A DNA stretch of 24,856 nt, taken from positions 1-24,856 of the forward strand of contig JACKQF010000017.1 in the NCBI GenBank assembly GCA_024232965.1, given 5' to 3'. Below the pieces are notes generated by a model. That model ran no database searches. It saw nothing but the letters and a program-made list of their open reading frames with translations, and was not told where the DNA came from. This document shows positions 24,419 to 24,856 of this stretch, in pieces; the stretch's first letter is position 1, and each line of letters begins with the position of its first letter. The DNA comes from Verrucomicrobiaceae bacterium. GTDB lineage: Bacteria; Verrucomicrobiota; Verrucomicrobiia; Verrucomicrobiales; Verrucomicrobiaceae. The position numbers were made by a program, and so were the translations under genes.

Positions 24419-24766
24419 CTAAGCCCTCCAAAAGCGCCACCAGGGTCGTGGAGGAAACAGGCATGTCACCGTGATGACAGTGCGCAGCGAAAACTGCACC
24501 GACGCATCCAAACCCGCCAACAATGGCAGCCACGCTTGGGTCATCGGCACCACCGTGAGTTGGGTGATCATGCCTAACCTGCCCTCGTCTTGCCACACAG
24601 CCCGTGCCTCATCCATTACCCGGCAGTGGCCGTAGTGCGCATCGTACCAAGCAACCACGGTGTCATAGTCATCCCGCGTCGCATAAGTGTCTTCATGACG
24701 ACTCCCTCCCTTCAGGAGAGAAGCAGTCATGTGATCGATTTCCAGAGCATTCGGGTAGGGCCTCAT
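24419..24766 (-). CDS. Unrecognised 115-aa protein
   Basis: I do not recognise this protein. From ATG 24766 it reads 115 residues with protein-like composition: a polar N-terminal half with TYATRDDYDTVVAWYDAHYG, reminiscent of secreted PVC hypothetical proteins with a 'T-x-D-[DS]-[YF]-D-x-V-x-x-W-Y' segment, then a hydrophobic C-terminus ending PPRPWWRFWRA. An ATG 11 codons later (24733) is an alternative. Upstream, in the same frame, a single TGA at 24785-24787 and six codons separate it from another coding end. The pair could be one gene interrupted by a stop, or two genes 18 nt apart. No signal peptide is evident at either ATG. Confidence 0.4.
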   Translation of the reverse strand: MRPYPNALEIDHMTASLLKGGSRHEDTYATRDDYDTVVAWYDAHYGHCRVMDEARAVWQDEGRLGMITQLTVVPMTQAWLPLLAGLDASVQFSLRTVITVTCLFPPRPWWRFWRA

Positions 24767-24784
24767 GGCAGCATGGGCACAGGT

Positions 24785-24856
24785 TCACTCTGGCAACTTC
24801 CCCAGATGCAGATGCCACTGAGGGCTGTCCGTCTTCGCGCGCTTTTGCAGCAGGCG
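24785..24856 (-). CDS. C-terminal end of a gene that begins outside the window
   Basis: The frame entering from the window edge reads 23 codons and stops at TGA 24785-24787, with a natural-looking tail (KTDSPQWHLHLGKLPE). Nothing can be said about function. It is in the same frame as the 115-aa ORF that follows 18 nt downstream. Confidence 0.35.
   Translation of the reverse strand, partial: RLLQKRAKTDSPQWHLHLGKLPE

Noticed and set aside
24054..24422. Plus-strand frame of 122 codons at the right end
   Set aside because: Arg/Ser-rich, low plausibility, and opposite to minus-strand frames with better composition and a Shine-Dalgarno.
1..24856. tRNA, rRNA, CRISPR array, insertion sequence, prophage or riboswitch
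   Set aside because: No such structure or characteristic sequence was recognised on either strand, though short degenerate elements could be missed by eye.

Overview
The window looks like a chromosomal stretch from a verrucomicrobial bacterium (Verrucomicrobiota, Verrucomicrobiales/Prosthecobacter-like) or a close PVC relative. This rests on gene content, not on a marker gene: four secreted type I sulfatases, a DUF1549/DUF1553 'planctomycete cytochrome' protein paired with a DUF1501 protein, secreted Gfo/Idh/MocA oxidoreductases, and a Ser/Thr kinase with an N-terminal zinc ribbon beside an ECF sigma factor. Every confident gene lies on the minus strand, so the cluster reads from high to low coordinates. 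Almost none of the starts has a recognisable Shine-Dalgarno sequence. I see no tRNA, rRNA, CRISPR array or intact transposase.

Layout in transcription order. (1) 24856-24187: the last 23 codons of an off-window gene, then two small unrecognised reading frames (115 and 70 aa). (2) 23877-20660: a sulfatase overlapping by ATGA an acetylxylan-esterase-like alpha/beta hydrolase with a C-terminal beta-sandwich. (3) 20579-18313: a regulatory pair, a zinc-ribbon/Ser-Thr kinase/4-TM protein followed by an ECF sigma factor. (4) 18118-14495: two sulfatases, the second with an atypical CGVSR active-site motif and a C-terminal lectin-like domain. (5) 14407-10381: the haem-motif DUF1549/DUF1553 protein and its Tat-exported DUF1501 partner, 4 nt apart. 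(6) 10358-5416: a tightly packed set with overlaps or gaps of 2-5 nt: a possible 48-aa ORF, a short neutral-ceramidase-like protein, a Gfo/Idh protein, a sialidase-like beta-propeller and a second Gfo/Idh protein. (7) 5227-1271: an EF-hand-tailed sulfatase and two tandem esterase-like hydrolases. (8) 707-1: a truncated secreted LVIVD-repeat beta-propeller protein. Between (7) and (8), on the plus strand, lies what looks like the 3' stub of a decayed gene, followed by a fragment resembling a widespread intergenic repeat.

Taken together this is a catabolic island for a sulfated and probably acylated glycan or glycoconjugate, worked mostly outside the cytoplasm. Nearly all the enzymes carry Sec or Tat signals: sulfatases remove sulfate, esterases remove acyl groups, and the sialidase-like and oxidoreductase proteins act on the exposed sugars. 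No SusC/SusD-like transporter, glycoside hydrolase of a recognised family, or formylglycine-generating enzyme is in the window. Two of the sulfatase promoters share an unusual spaced element (TGTAAC-N16-GTAACTGC on the minus strand), and its first half also lies upstream of the kinase gene. That suggests, but does not prove, that the ECF/kinase pair and the sulfatase operons share regulation. Substrate, enzyme specificities and regulation are inferences from sequence alone.
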